NCBI GenBank assembly: GCA_964655005.1
Contig: CAZZKE010000023.1
Location: forward strand, 1 to 38,136
Direction: 5' to 3'
DNA length: 38,136 nt
Source: CAZZKE01 sp964655005
GTDB lineage: Bacteria > Pseudomonadota > Alphaproteobacteria > Rhodospirillales > JABHCV01
Position numbers and translations under genes: made by a program. This document shows, in pieces, positions 1 to 7,522 of the stretch. Numbering within the stretch: position 1 is the first letter of the stretch; every line of letters begins with the position of its first letter. The notes beneath the pieces are model-generated. The model had not been told where the DNA came from. It did not search any database and saw only the letters and a list, made by a program, of their open reading frames with translations.

Positions 1-570
1 CGGATACCCGAGGCGACCCTGGGCGAGAACCAGATTTTGGTCTATCAGGTGCCGATCCCCGAACCCCTGCGGTTTCTTGAGCCACGGGAGACGGAGACCC
101 GGAAAATGCACGCGCTCGCGGAATACGGGCTGATGCACGTCAAGCTCTACGAGGATATTTCCCGCCACGGCGAAATCGCCACGACCTATGCATACCCGGT
201 TATGGTCGCCGGTCGCTATGTCATGGATCCGTCGCCGACGCCGAAATTCGACAATCCCAAGATGGACCGGATGGCGGCCCTGCAATTGTTCGGCGCCGGT
301 CGGGAAAAACGAATCTATGCGATTCCCCCGTACACCGAAGTGAAAAGCCTGGATTTCGACGATTATCCGTTTGAAATCCAGCATTGGAAGGAACCCTGCG
401 GGCTGTGCGGCGCGACGGAAATATTCCTTGATGAAGTCATCCTGGATGACCGGGGCGGACGCATGTTTGTTTGCTCGGACAGCCATTTTTGCCAATCCAG
501 GCGCGACCGGGGGCACTATGGCGCGATGTCGCCAAAGTCCGGTCGGTCTGAAATCAAGGCTGCCGAATGA
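1..570 (+). CDS. phnJ: Alpha-D-ribose 1-methylphosphonate 5-phosphate C-P lyase PhnJ, C-terminal part
   Basis: PhnJ is the radical SAM enzyme that breaks the carbon-phosphorus bond of ribose 1-methylphosphonate 5-phosphate, releasing an alkane and a ribose cyclic phosphate. The reading frame is open from base 1, so the 5' end lies outside the window; 189 codons are present and about 90-100 N-terminal residues are missing compared with the usual ~280. The diagnostic CX2CX21CX5C pattern is intact, with Cys codons at 397, 406, 472 and 490. In the family the first three bind the 4Fe-4S cluster and the last forms the catalytic thiyl radical. Its stop overlaps the phnK start, so it belongs to a phn(GHI)JKLM operon whose promoter is not visible here. 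Confidence 0.97.
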   Translation, partial: RIPEATLGENQILVYQVPIPEPLRFLEPRETETRKMHALAEYGLMHVKLYEDISRHGEIATTYAYPVMVAGRYVMDPSPTPKFDNPKMDRMAALQLFGAGREKRIYAIPPYTEVKSLDFDDYPFEIQHWKEPCGLCGATEIFLDEVILDDRGGRMFVCSDSHFCQSRRDRGHYGAMSPKSGRSEIKAAE

Positions 571-1346
571 TGACTGAAAATTTACTGCTGCGGGTTAATA
601 ATCTGACCGTTATGTACGGCGGGCGGGTCGGTTGCAGGGATGTCGATTTCGATCTCTATCCCGGCGAAGTGCTGGGCATAGTCGGCGAATCGGGTTCCGG
701 CAAATCGACCCTGATGAATGCGGTTTCCGGTCAGTTGCCGCCGACTGACGGGACCGTAGAGTATTGCACCCGCATCGATGGCATGCGTGAAATATTCGCC
801 ATGAACGAACCGGAACGAAGGTTCCTGATGCGCACCGACTGGGCCTTTGTGCATCAAAACCCGCGCGATGGCCTGCGCCTGGCGGTCAGCGCCGGGGCCA
901 ACATCGGCGAACGGCTGATGGGTGTGGGTCGGCGTCACTACGGCGATATTCGCGCCGCCGCCGTATCCTGGCTGGGCAAGGTGGAAATCGCCGAGGACCG
1001 CATCGACGACCTGCCTTCGACCTTTTCCGGCGGCATGCAGCAACGGTTACAGATCGCCCGCAACCTGGTGACCGGGCCACGGCTGATTTTCATGGATGAA
1101 CCGACCGGCGGACTGGACGTTTCGGTGCAGGCGCGCCTGCTGGATTTACTGCGCGGGCTGGTTTGCGATCTGGGATTATCGGCGGTGGTGGTGACTCACG
1201 ATCTGGCCGTCGCGCGGCACCTGTCGCATCGCCTGATGGTGATGCAAGGGGGCCGGGTCGTCGAAAGCGGCCTGACCGACCAGGTGCTGGATGATCCGCA
1301 GCACCCGTATTCCCAGCTTCTCGTTTCCTCAATTTTGCAGGCTTGA
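567..1346 (+). CDS. phnK: C-P lyase complex ABC-type ATPase PhnK
   Basis: PhnK is an ABC-type ATPase that docks on the PhnGHIJ core complex in the cytoplasm; it is not part of a membrane transporter. The 259 residues contain Walker A GESGSGKST (about 40-48), the signature FSGGMQQR (about 153-160) and Walker B LIFMDEP followed by a TGGLDVS stretch typical of PhnK. The start overlaps the phnJ stop, and two ATG codons stand in tandem at 567 and 570, so either could be used. PhnL follows after 4 bases. Length and motifs are normal for the family, and the oligopeptide-transporter ATPases it resembles are excluded by the context. Confidence 0.96.
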   Translation: MMTENLLLRVNNLTVMYGGRVGCRDVDFDLYPGEVLGIVGESGSGKSTLMNAVSGQLPPTDGTVEYCTRIDGMREIFAMNEPERRFLMRTDWAFVHQNPRDGLRLAVSAGANIGERLMGVGRRHYGDIRAAAVSWLGKVEIAEDRIDDLPSTFSGGMQQRLQIARNLVTGPRLIFMDEPTGGLDVSVQARLLDLLRGLVCDLGLSAVVVTHDLAVARHLSHRLMVMQGGRVVESGLTDQVLDDPQHPYSQLLVSSILQA

Positions 1347-1350
1347 TAAA

Positions 1351-2055
1351 ATGACTGAAATGCTGCGAGCCGTAAATGTCGGCAAGGAATTTACCCTGTA
1401 TGTTCAGGACGGCGCCGTCATTCCGGTATTTAAGAATATCGATTTGACCCTAAGCGCCGGTGATTGCGTGGCCCTGACCGGCAATTCGGGGGCCGGAAAA
1501 AGCACTTTCATGCGCATGGTATACGCCAACTATGTTTGCCGGCGCGGCGCCATCCACGTCCGCCACGATGGCGCCTGGGTCGATATGGTCGGGGCCACGC
1601 CGCATACAGTCCTGGATGTGCGGCGACGGACCATGGGTTATGTCAGCCAGTTCCTGCGGGTAATTCCCAGGATTTCAACCGTCGATATTGTCGCCGAACC
1701 GCTGCGGGCGACTGGCGTCGAGGCGACCGAGGCGCGGGGGCGGACGCGTATTTTGCTGGCCCGCCTGAATATCCCCGAAGCCCTGTGGCCGCTGTCGCCG
1801 TTGACCTTTTCCGGCGGCGAACAACAGCGAATCAACATAGCGCGTGGCTTCATCGCCCAGTACCCGGTGCTGCTGCTGGACGAGCCGACCGCCTCGCTGG
1901 ATGCCGGTAACCGGGCGACGGTTCTGGAATTGATAAACGAGGCCAAGGACCGGGGCTCGGCGATTCTGGGGATATTTCACGACGAAGCGGTCCGCGATGC
2001 GGTTTGCACCCGTGAATTCGATATCACCCAGTACGGAGTAACCGCAGATGCCTGA
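1351..2055 (+). CDS. phnL: C-P lyase system ABC-type ATPase PhnL
   Basis: PhnL is the second ABC-type ATPase of the C-P lyase pathway. It is needed with PhnG, PhnH and PhnI to join ribose triphosphate to the phosphonate. The 234 residues carry Walker A GNSGAGKS (about 44-51), an FSGGEQQR signature and Walker B VLLLDEPTASLD. The frame is open further upstream to 1291, but that extension lies inside phnK. The ATG at 1351, four bases after the phnK stop and opening MTEMLRAVNV, gives the family's normal length. The 3' end overlaps phnM by 8 bases, which implies translational coupling. Confidence 0.95.
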   Translation: MTEMLRAVNVGKEFTLYVQDGAVIPVFKNIDLTLSAGDCVALTGNSGAGKSTFMRMVYANYVCRRGAIHVRHDGAWVDMVGATPHTVLDVRRRTMGYVSQFLRVIPRISTVDIVAEPLRATGVEATEARGRTRILLARLNIPEALWPLSPLTFSGGEQQRINIARGFIAQYPVLLLDEPTASLDAGNRATVLELINEAKDRGSAILGIFHDEAVRDAVCTREFDITQYGVTADA

Positions 2056-3190
2056 ACAGGTTTTCAGCAACGCCAGAATAGTTCTTGGCGACCGGGTCAT
2101 CGAAGGCAGCCTGCGGATGAAGGATGGCCTGCTCAGCGATATCGACGAGGCGCCCTGCAATATCGCCGGCGTTATCGATCTGGAAGGCGATCTGTTGCTG
2201 CCGGGCTTTGTCGAATTGCACACGGACAATCTGGAAAAACACATGACGCCGCGTCCCAAGGCGAACTGGCCGGCCACGGCGGCGGCGATCGCGCACGACG
2301 ATCAGGTCGCGGCCTCGGGCATCACCACGGTTTTTGACGCCCTGGCGCTTGGCGATGTACAGCGGGACAGCGAACGCCTGCAACGCCTGGGCGATATGGT
2401 CGATGGCATAACCAATGCCTCCGAGCAAAATCTGTTCCGGGTCGAACATTTCCTGCATCTGCGCTGCGAGGTCAGCTATCCCAGTCTCCCCGATTATCTG
2501 GATCGCCTTATCGACAACCCGGCCATTCGCATGATTTCGGTGATGGATCACACGCCGGGACAGCGCCAGTTCACCAGCCTGGAGGCTTATTACACCTATT
2601 ACCAGGGCAAGTATGGCCTGTCCGACGGGCAGATGGAGACCTTTGTATCCGAGCGCCGGGAAGAACAGCAGCTTTTCAGCTACAAGCATCGCAAAATGGT
2701 CGTCGGCATGGCCCAGGCCCACGGCATCGCGCTCGCCAGTCACGACGATGCGACCGTCGAGCATGTCGCCGAAGCGGTTGAAGACAAAATGACGGTCGCC
2801 GAATTTCCGACCACGGTTGCGGCCTCGAAGGCTTCCCACGAAGCCGGATTGTGCGTCATGATGGGCGGACCCAATGTGGTTCGCGGCGGTTCTCATTCGG
2901 GCAATGTATCGGCCCGCGACCTGGCGGCGATGGGCTATCTGGACGTTATATCCAGCGATTATGTCCCCAGCAGCCTGCTGCACAGCGCGATGCTGCTTTA
3001 TGACGATATCGAGGAAATTTCGCTGCCCCTGGCGATTCGAATGATTAGCAAGGCGCCGGCCGAAAGTGTCGGGATGACGGACCGGGGCGAAATCGCTCCC
3101 GGCAAGCGCGCCGATCTGGTCCGTGTGCATCATTCGCCGCACCATCCGGTGGTGCGTGGGGTCTGGTCACGGGGCCGCAGGGTCGCTTAG
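2048..3190 (+). CDS. phnM: Alpha-D-ribose 1-methylphosphonate 5-triphosphate diphosphatase PhnM
   Basis: PhnM is an amidohydrolase-fold metal enzyme that removes pyrophosphate from ribose 1-methylphosphonate 5-triphosphate to make the PhnJ substrate. The 380 residues match the usual length. The metal-binding HTD motif sits in LPGFVELHTDNLEKH (about 51-65), with further PhnM-type stretches VMDHTPGQRQF, ASHDDAT and GGPNVVRGGSHSGN. The start lies inside the end of phnL. The stop runs into the stop of the opposite-strand DUF1045 gene, so this operon ends head-on against the importer arm. No phnN or phnP follows it, although both act downstream of PhnJ in E. coli. Confidence 0.96.
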   Translation: MPEQVFSNARIVLGDRVIEGSLRMKDGLLSDIDEAPCNIAGVIDLEGDLLLPGFVELHTDNLEKHMTPRPKANWPATAAAIAHDDQVAASGITTVFDALALGDVQRDSERLQRLGDMVDGITNASEQNLFRVEHFLHLRCEVSYPSLPDYLDRLIDNPAIRMISVMDHTPGQRQFTSLEAYYTYYQGKYGLSDGQMETFVSERREEQQLFSYKHRKMVVGMAQAHGIALASHDDATVEHVAEAVEDKMTVAEFPTTVAASKASHEAGLCVMMGGPNVVRGGSHSGNVSARDLAAMGYLDVISSDYVPSSLLHSAMLLYDDIEEISLPLAIRMISKAPAESVGMTDRGEIAPGKRADLVRVHHSPHHPVVRGVWSRGRRVA

Positions 3191-3915
3191 GGCAACTTAT
3201 CAGCCTTAAAGTTATTCCACTTCCCGCCGCCCAGCGGATAACGCCGGATCAGCCGAAACGGCTTGCCGGCCCCGGGATCGCCAAACAGCGAGATTTCCCG
3301 TACCGGTACGGGGCCGGCCAGTTCCGGCATGACGGAAGTATGCAGGACCCTGTTCAGGCGTTCCAGTTGCGGTCGTTCCAGCTTGTCGGACAGGGTCAGA
3401 TGAAAACGGAACTCGGTCATCACGTAGGGATATCCCCAGCGCCGCAACAGGCCGTGCTGGCGCGTCGTCAGTTCGCGGTACCGGTTCAGTTCATTTTCGC
3501 AGGGCGGAGCCCGGAAGCGGTCCAGCTCGGCGACGCAGGTATCGGCCAATTGATTTAGCGCCGGGGCGGGCGCGTCCGGAACCATCGCCAGGAAATTACC
3601 CAGCGGACGGATTTCGAGGCCGTCGATCTCGAACGACGGGATCGCCGCCGACAGGCTTTCGATGGCCCGGTCCATATCCGCAAACGACCTGCCGCGAGGC
3701 AGGCGAAACGGCGCCTTTAGGGTGCCATGGAAGCCGTAGCGGGATGGGGTGCCGGCAAGCCGGCTGATCTGGGCCGTGCTTATGCCGTTCAATTCCGGGC
3801 GCGCGATCTTCCTGCCGGTATCCGGGTCGAATCCCATCCAGGCGTTGCCGAAATAAGCCAGTGCCGAATCCCGTTCCGGCGCGAAGTAAACGGCGTAACG
3901 CTGATATTCCGGCAT
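3187..3915 (-). CDS. DUF1045 phosphonate-operon protein, 2H phosphoesterase-like
   Basis: This 242-residue protein matches the DUF1045 family that recurs beside C-P lyase genes; I know of no settled function. Two HxT motifs are visible, H63-G-T65 in YGFHGTLKAPF and H172-L-T174 in FRFHLTLSD. This is the paired arrangement of the 2H phosphoesterase superfamily, whose members act on cyclic phosphates or RNA ends. The C-P lyase pathway produces a ribose 1,2-cyclic phosphate that must be opened, so a role there is chemically sensible but is inference. The gene is last in the minus-strand arm, 2 bases after the hexapeptide transferase. Its stop overlaps the phnM stop by 4 bases. Confidence 0.88.
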   Translation of the reverse strand: MPEYQRYAVYFAPERDSALAYFGNAWMGFDPDTGRKIARPELNGISTAQISRLAGTPSRYGFHGTLKAPFRLPRGRSFADMDRAIESLSAAIPSFEIDGLEIRPLGNFLAMVPDAPAPALNQLADTCVAELDRFRAPPCENELNRYRELTTRQHGLLRRWGYPYVMTEFRFHLTLSDKLERPQLERLNRVLHTSVMPELAGPVPVREISLFGDPGAGKPFRLIRRYPLGGGKWNNFKADKLP

Positions 3916-3917
3916 AT

Positions 3918-4562
3918 TCAGCCCACGGCGACCGCAGCCTGCAATACCGGATCGTATTCAAGGCAGAATGTGCGAGTGTCCAAATTCCGGAAATCGTCCA
4001 TGCGGTCGGCCAAATCGTCGTGGCTCCAGTTCCACCAGGCGATCCTCATCAGCGCCTTTTGCAGATAGTCCGGGAAGCGGTCACGCAATTTTATCGCCGG
4101 AACCCCGGCGACAACCGTATAGGGCGCGACATCTTTGGTGACCATGGCGCCGGACCCGACCACCGCGCCGACGCCAATGGATACGCCGCCCTTGATGATG
4201 GCGCCGTGCCCGATCCAGGCGTCATGACCGATGTTGACCCGGATTGCCCGTCTCCGGTTGAAAAAATCGGTGTCGTCTTCACCCAGATCATAGGCGGCGC
4301 TGCGGTACTGGAAATGATGCTGGCTGGCGCGGTCCATGGGGTGTTGACCGGGATTAACGCGGACATGCGCGGCGATATTCACGAACTTGCCGATATCGGC
4401 GTAGATTACGTCGCAGTCGTTGACCAGGTAGGAATAGTCGTCCATTACCGTTTCGATCACCTTCGAGCGAGCGCCCACCTCGGTCCAGGCGCCCAGGCGC
4501 GTGTCCCGTACGGTCGCGCTGGGATCGATGGTCGGATCAAGGCTCAGGTGTTTGAAGGGCAT
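3918..4562 (-). CDS. Hexapeptide-repeat transferase of the phosphonate cluster (LbH acetyltransferase family)
   Basis: The 214-residue protein is a left-handed beta-helix transferase. It shows imperfect hexapeptide repeats from about residue 10 (IDPSATVRDTRLGAWTEVG) and a C-terminal run typical of CatB/xenobiotic acetyltransferases (IGHDAWIGHGAIIKGGVSIG, then VVAGVPAIKLRDRF). The His in the NPGQHPMDRASQH segment is in the place of the usual catalytic region. A phosphonate-linked subfamily of such transferases is known from C-P lyase loci, substrate undefined. The start was chosen at 4562, where the ATG overlaps the phnE stop by one base; the longer open frame upstream lies within phnE. It may acylate an aminophosphonate as PhnO does, but this is inference. 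Confidence 0.87.
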   Translation of the reverse strand: MPFKHLSLDPTIDPSATVRDTRLGAWTEVGARSKVIETVMDDYSYLVNDCDVIYADIGKFVNIAAHVRVNPGQHPMDRASQHHFQYRSAAYDLGEDDTDFFNRRRAIRVNIGHDAWIGHGAIIKGGVSIGVGAVVGSGAMVTKDVAPYTVVAGVPAIKLRDRFPDYLQKALMRIAWWNWSHDDLADRMDDFRNLDTRTFCLEYDPVLQAAVAVG

Positions 4563-5362
4563 CAGATCACCAGTTTGCGCAGTTTCTGCGACAGCATGTC
4601 GAGCATGCTGACCGAAAGAACAATCAGCAGCATCACGGCGGCCGTTTCGGCATAATAAAAACCGCGGATATATTCCCAAAGCAACTGGCCGATGCCGCCG
4701 GCGCCGACGATGCCCAGGACCGTCGCCGAACGAACGTTGGATTCGAACCGGTAAAGGGAATAGGAAATCCACAGCGGCAAGACCTGTGGAATAACCCCGT
4801 AAATCACTTCATGCAGGGCGTTGGCGCCGGTCGCCCGAATGCCTTCGACCGGGCGTGGATCGATCGCCTCGACGGCTTCCGAAAACAGCTTGGCCAGGAC
4901 CCCCGTGGTATGGACCCATAACGCCAGTACGCCGGCGAACGGTCCCAGGCCAACGGCCACCACGAACAGCATGGCGAAGACCATTTCATTGATTGCGCGG
5001 GCGGCGTCCATCAGGCGGCGGGTCGGCTGACGAACCCACCAGGGCACTATATTTTCCGAAGACATGATGCCTAACGGAATAGCCATGACGACGGCCAGAA
5101 CGGTGCCCCAGATGGCGATCTGGATGGTAATCAGAATTTCACTGACATACATCCGCCATTCCGTGAAATCCGGGGGGAAAAAACCGCTGGCGAAGGTGCT
5201 CATGTTGGCGGCGTCTTCGATCAGCGCCATGGGCCGCATGTCGGCGCCCCCCCACGACCAGGTCAACAGGCCCAGCAGGACCGCCCAGCCGGCGATATTG
5301 CCGATTGAACGCTTTAAATTTCGCGGCGGCAAATTGGTCTCGATAGGGTTGGCCTGAGGCAT
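4562..5362 (-). CDS. phnE: Phosphonate ABC transporter permease PhnE
   Basis: PhnE is the inner-membrane permease of the PhnCDE importer. Several hydrophobic segments are clear, starting with IAGWAVLLGLLTW and ending with AAVMLLIVLSVSML. The EAA loop that contacts the ATPase is readable (FSEAVEAIDPRPVEGIRATGANALHEVIYGVIP), as is the ESNVRSATVLGIVGAGGIG stretch typical of PhnE. The start is uncertain. The ATG at 5362 gives 266 residues and a natural N-terminus, with only a weak GGA upstream. An in-frame ATG at 5410 would add 16 residues but sits 6 bases from the T-tract of a terminator hairpin and has no ribosome site. It overlaps the downstream transferase by one base. Confidence 0.93.
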   Translation of the reverse strand: MPQANPIETNLPPRNLKRSIGNIAGWAVLLGLLTWSWGGADMRPMALIEDAANMSTFASGFFPPDFTEWRMYVSEILITIQIAIWGTVLAVVMAIPLGIMSSENIVPWWVRQPTRRLMDAARAINEMVFAMLFVVAVGLGPFAGVLALWVHTTGVLAKLFSEAVEAIDPRPVEGIRATGANALHEVIYGVIPQVLPLWISYSLYRFESNVRSATVLGIVGAGGIGQLLWEYIRGFYYAETAAVMLLIVLSVSMLDMLSQKLRKLVI

Positions 5363-5416
5363 GTGGGGGAATTTCCGGTGTTTTGCTGAATAGTCAAAAT
5401 ACGAATGCATTGTAGT

Positions 5417-5452
5417 AAAAAAATGGGGCGCCGGACCGAAGCCCGACGCCCC
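5417..5452 (-). terminator. Intrinsic terminator between phnD and phnE
   Basis: Read on the minus strand, bases 5452 to 5425 fold into a 12-pair stem (two G-U pairs) closed by a C(UUCG)G tetraloop. Seven T residues follow at 5423-5417. This has all the marks of a strong rho-independent terminator. It lies just after the phnD stop and before phnE, so it should limit expression of the permease and the two genes after it relative to phnC and phnD. Confidence 0.9.
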
Positions 5453-5467
5453 GTCCAGGGGGAATAG

Positions 5468-6478
5468 TTACTTATTGGCGACCAGGATATCCAAATCGGA
5501 CAGCTTCTTGTCGATTTCGGAAATTTTCGCGGTCTTGACGGATTGCGAGGCGCCGGTGCTGTTCTCGATTTTCAGCCTGCTTTTGAACAGGGCCAGTTGC
5601 CGGATCGGGTAAAGCTGGGTGTTGTTGCTTTCCATGAAATAACCCATGCCGTCGCTGATGTTGGCCAGCACCTTCTTGGCGCCCTTGACGTCGCCGAAGC
5701 GACCGTATGACAGAAAAAACGCCTTGATCCGGGACTTCAGATCCTTGGACAGGTCCTTCCGGTAGACTATCGGGTCCGATGGAATCAGCGGCGAGGTCCA
5801 GATCACCTTGATCTTGGCGGCGGCCTCGGGCAACCTCAACTTGGTGCGGGCGATTTGCTCGGAATTGTTGGCGGCCACGTCCACCTGCATGTTGGCGGTG
5901 GCCATCAGGTTGGTTTCGTGATTGGCGCTACGCACGGTCTTGAAGCACTTTTTTGGATCGATATTGTTTTTGGCGAACACGTAATAGGACGGAACCAGGA
6001 AACCGGATGTGGAATTCGGGTCGCCGATACCGAAGTTCAGCGACTTGTCGCACTTGAAGATATCCTTCAGGGAATTGATGTTCTTGTTTTTTACATTGGT
6101 AATGATGTGCGAATAATAGCCTTGCGAGCCATCGGCCTTGGAGGTCTGGACGAAAACTTCGCCGCCGGCCCGGTCGACGGCTTCCATGCCTGATTTGTTG
6201 CCGAACCAGGCGACATGGACCTTGCCGAAGCGCATGGCTTCGATGATGCCGGCATAGTCGGGCGCGAAGGAGGCATTAACCTTCATGCCCAGGGCCTTTT
6301 CCATGTCCTTGATGAAGGGAATCCACTGTTCTTTCAGGTTGGCCGTCGATTCCGTCGAAATGATGCCGAAGCTGATTTCCTTGGGATCGGCATCCAGCGG
6401 TTTGAAACCGGCCAGTGCGGCGGTAGAGGTCAGGGCGGTCGCCGCGATGGCGGCGGCGGATAGCAAATTACGAATCAT
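5468..6478 (-). CDS. phnD: Phosphonate ABC transporter periplasmic binding protein PhnD
   Basis: PhnD captures phosphonates in the periplasm and delivers them to PhnE. The 336-residue product begins with a Sec signal peptide: MIRNLL, an Ala-rich hydrophobic stretch, and an ALA-G cleavage site after about residue 23. The mature part opens with KEISFGIISTEST and has the family's FAPDYAGIIEAMRFGKVHVAWFGN region, where ligand contacts lie in known PhnD proteins, and a GIGDPNSTSGFLVPSYYVF stretch. A strong ribosome site (AAAGGAGAT) stands 7 bases before the ATG. It lies 50 bases after phnC and is followed by a strong terminator, consistent with the higher dose needed for a binding protein. Confidence 0.96.
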   Translation of the reverse strand: MIRNLLSAAAIAATALTSTAALAGFKPLDADPKEISFGIISTESTANLKEQWIPFIKDMEKALGMKVNASFAPDYAGIIEAMRFGKVHVAWFGNKSGMEAVDRAGGEVFVQTSKADGSQGYYSHIITNVKNKNINSLKDIFKCDKSLNFGIGDPNSTSGFLVPSYYVFAKNNIDPKKCFKTVRSANHETNLMATANMQVDVAANNSEQIARTKLRLPEAAAKIKVIWTSPLIPSDPIVYRKDLSKDLKSRIKAFFLSYGRFGDVKGAKKVLANISDGMGYFMESNNTQLYPIRQLALFKSRLKIENSTGASQSVKTAKISEIDKKLSDLDILVANK

Positions 6479-6528
6479 GATGTTTATCTCCTTTGTGTTG
6501 TCGATGGTTCTTCGTATGGATGCGGGGA

Positions 6529-7398
6529 TCAGCCCGCGGCGTAGGCCAGCGCCGGTTCGGCTTCCGTTCCGATTTCCGGTTTTCCCCCGGCGATTTCCGG
6601 CATGGGCGATGTGTCTGTGGTTTTTGTGGCGGCCAGTTCAATGCTATCGGAACCGTATAGCTGCCGCAGGAACGCCGGCGTCAGTTTCGCGCTGGGTCCA
6701 TCGAAAACGATGCTGCCGGCCCGCATGGCGATGGTCCGGGGGCAGTATTTAAGCGCATAATCCACCTGATGCAGGGAGACCAGCACGGTGACCCCGTCGT
6801 TGAGGTTAACGCGGGCCAGATTATCCATGACTTTCCGCGAAGACGCCGGGTCGAGCGAGGCGATTGGTTCATCGGCCAGAATCAACCGGGCGCCCTGGAC
6901 AATGGTGCGGGCGATGGCGGCGCGTTGCTGTTGGCCGCCGGACAGAACGGAGGATCGCTTGCCGGCCTGACCGGCAATGCCGACACGGTCCAGCGCCGCC
7001 ATGGCTGAGCACTTTTCGGCATGGGTAAAAAGTCCAAACCAGGTCCGCCAGAACGGGGCGCGGCCCAGGACACCGGTCAGTACATTGGTCAGGACGCTAA
7101 GACGCCCGACCAAGTTGAATTGCTGAAACACCACACCGATTTCACGGCGGCGACGGCGGGCGTTTTTGGAAATACGGCCATCAGACTGAATGGGGGAATT
7201 GAAAACCTCGATCGAGCCGGATCCACGATCACCGGGAATCAGTCCGGCAATATGGCGGATCAGGGTCGATTTCCCGGAACCGGAAGCGCCGATCAGCGCT
7301 ACCATCTCGCCATCGGAAATGGTCGTGCTGACATCGTTCAGCGCCGGGCTTCCCCCGTCAAATGTCTTGCTTATACCGTTGACCCGAACAGCAATCAT
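6529..7398 (-). CDS. phnC: Phosphonate ABC transporter ATP-binding protein PhnC
   Basis: PhnC is the ATPase that powers the PhnCDE importer. Walker A GASGSGKST (about 37-45), the Q-loop VVFQQFNL, the signature LSGGQQQRAAIAR and Walker B LILADEPIASLD are all intact. The start was set at the ATG at 7398 because GGGGAGG sits 6 bases upstream; a TTG at 7413 in the same frame falls inside that ribosome site. The 289 residues include a C-terminal tail of about 35 residues that is longer than in many PhnC proteins and looks unstructured. It is the first gene of the minus-strand phn arm, with a tandem Pho-box-like element upstream. Confidence 0.95.
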   Translation of the reverse strand: MIAVRVNGISKTFDGGSPALNDVSTTISDGEMVALIGASGSGKSTLIRHIAGLIPGDRGSGSIEVFNSPIQSDGRISKNARRRRREIGVVFQQFNLVGRLSVLTNVLTGVLGRAPFWRTWFGLFTHAEKCSAMAALDRVGIAGQAGKRSSVLSGGQQQRAAIARTIVQGARLILADEPIASLDPASSRKVMDNLARVNLNDGVTVLVSLHQVDYALKYCPRTIAMRAGSIVFDGPSAKLTPAFLRQLYGSDSIELAATKTTDTSPMPEIAGGKPEIGTEAEPALAYAAG

Positions 7399-7440
7399 TC
7401 CGTTCCTCCCCAAAATCCTGAATTTGATTATCGAGGAAGG

Positions 7441-7496
7441 ATTTAAATCGGCCTAGGTGTCAGCAAGATGAAAGTACGATGACTCTTTAATGACGG
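7441..7496 (-). promoter_or_regulatory. Tandem Pho box (PhoB site) and promoter of phnCDE
   Basis: On the minus strand four 7-base units, CCGTCAT (7496-7490), GAGTCAT (7485-7479), CTTTCAT (7474-7468) and CTGACAC (7463-7457), are separated by exactly 4 bases each. That is an 11-base period. The E. coli Pho box has the same geometry with the half-site CTGTCAT. An AT-rich ATTTAAAT (7448-7441) follows 8 bases later and can serve as the -10, since PhoB sites replace the -35. The last unit ends 58 bases before the phnC ATG. Two or more overlapping PhoB dimer sites are implied. Confidence 0.85.
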
Positions 7497-7522
7497 GGAC
7501 GGATTCTTGAACGCAAATATGA

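Noticed and set aside
2024..3145. A 373-codon open frame opposite phnM
   Set aside because: It mirrors a well-supported phnM gene on the other strand. Its product has no recognisable domain, and long antisense frames are common in GC-rich DNA.
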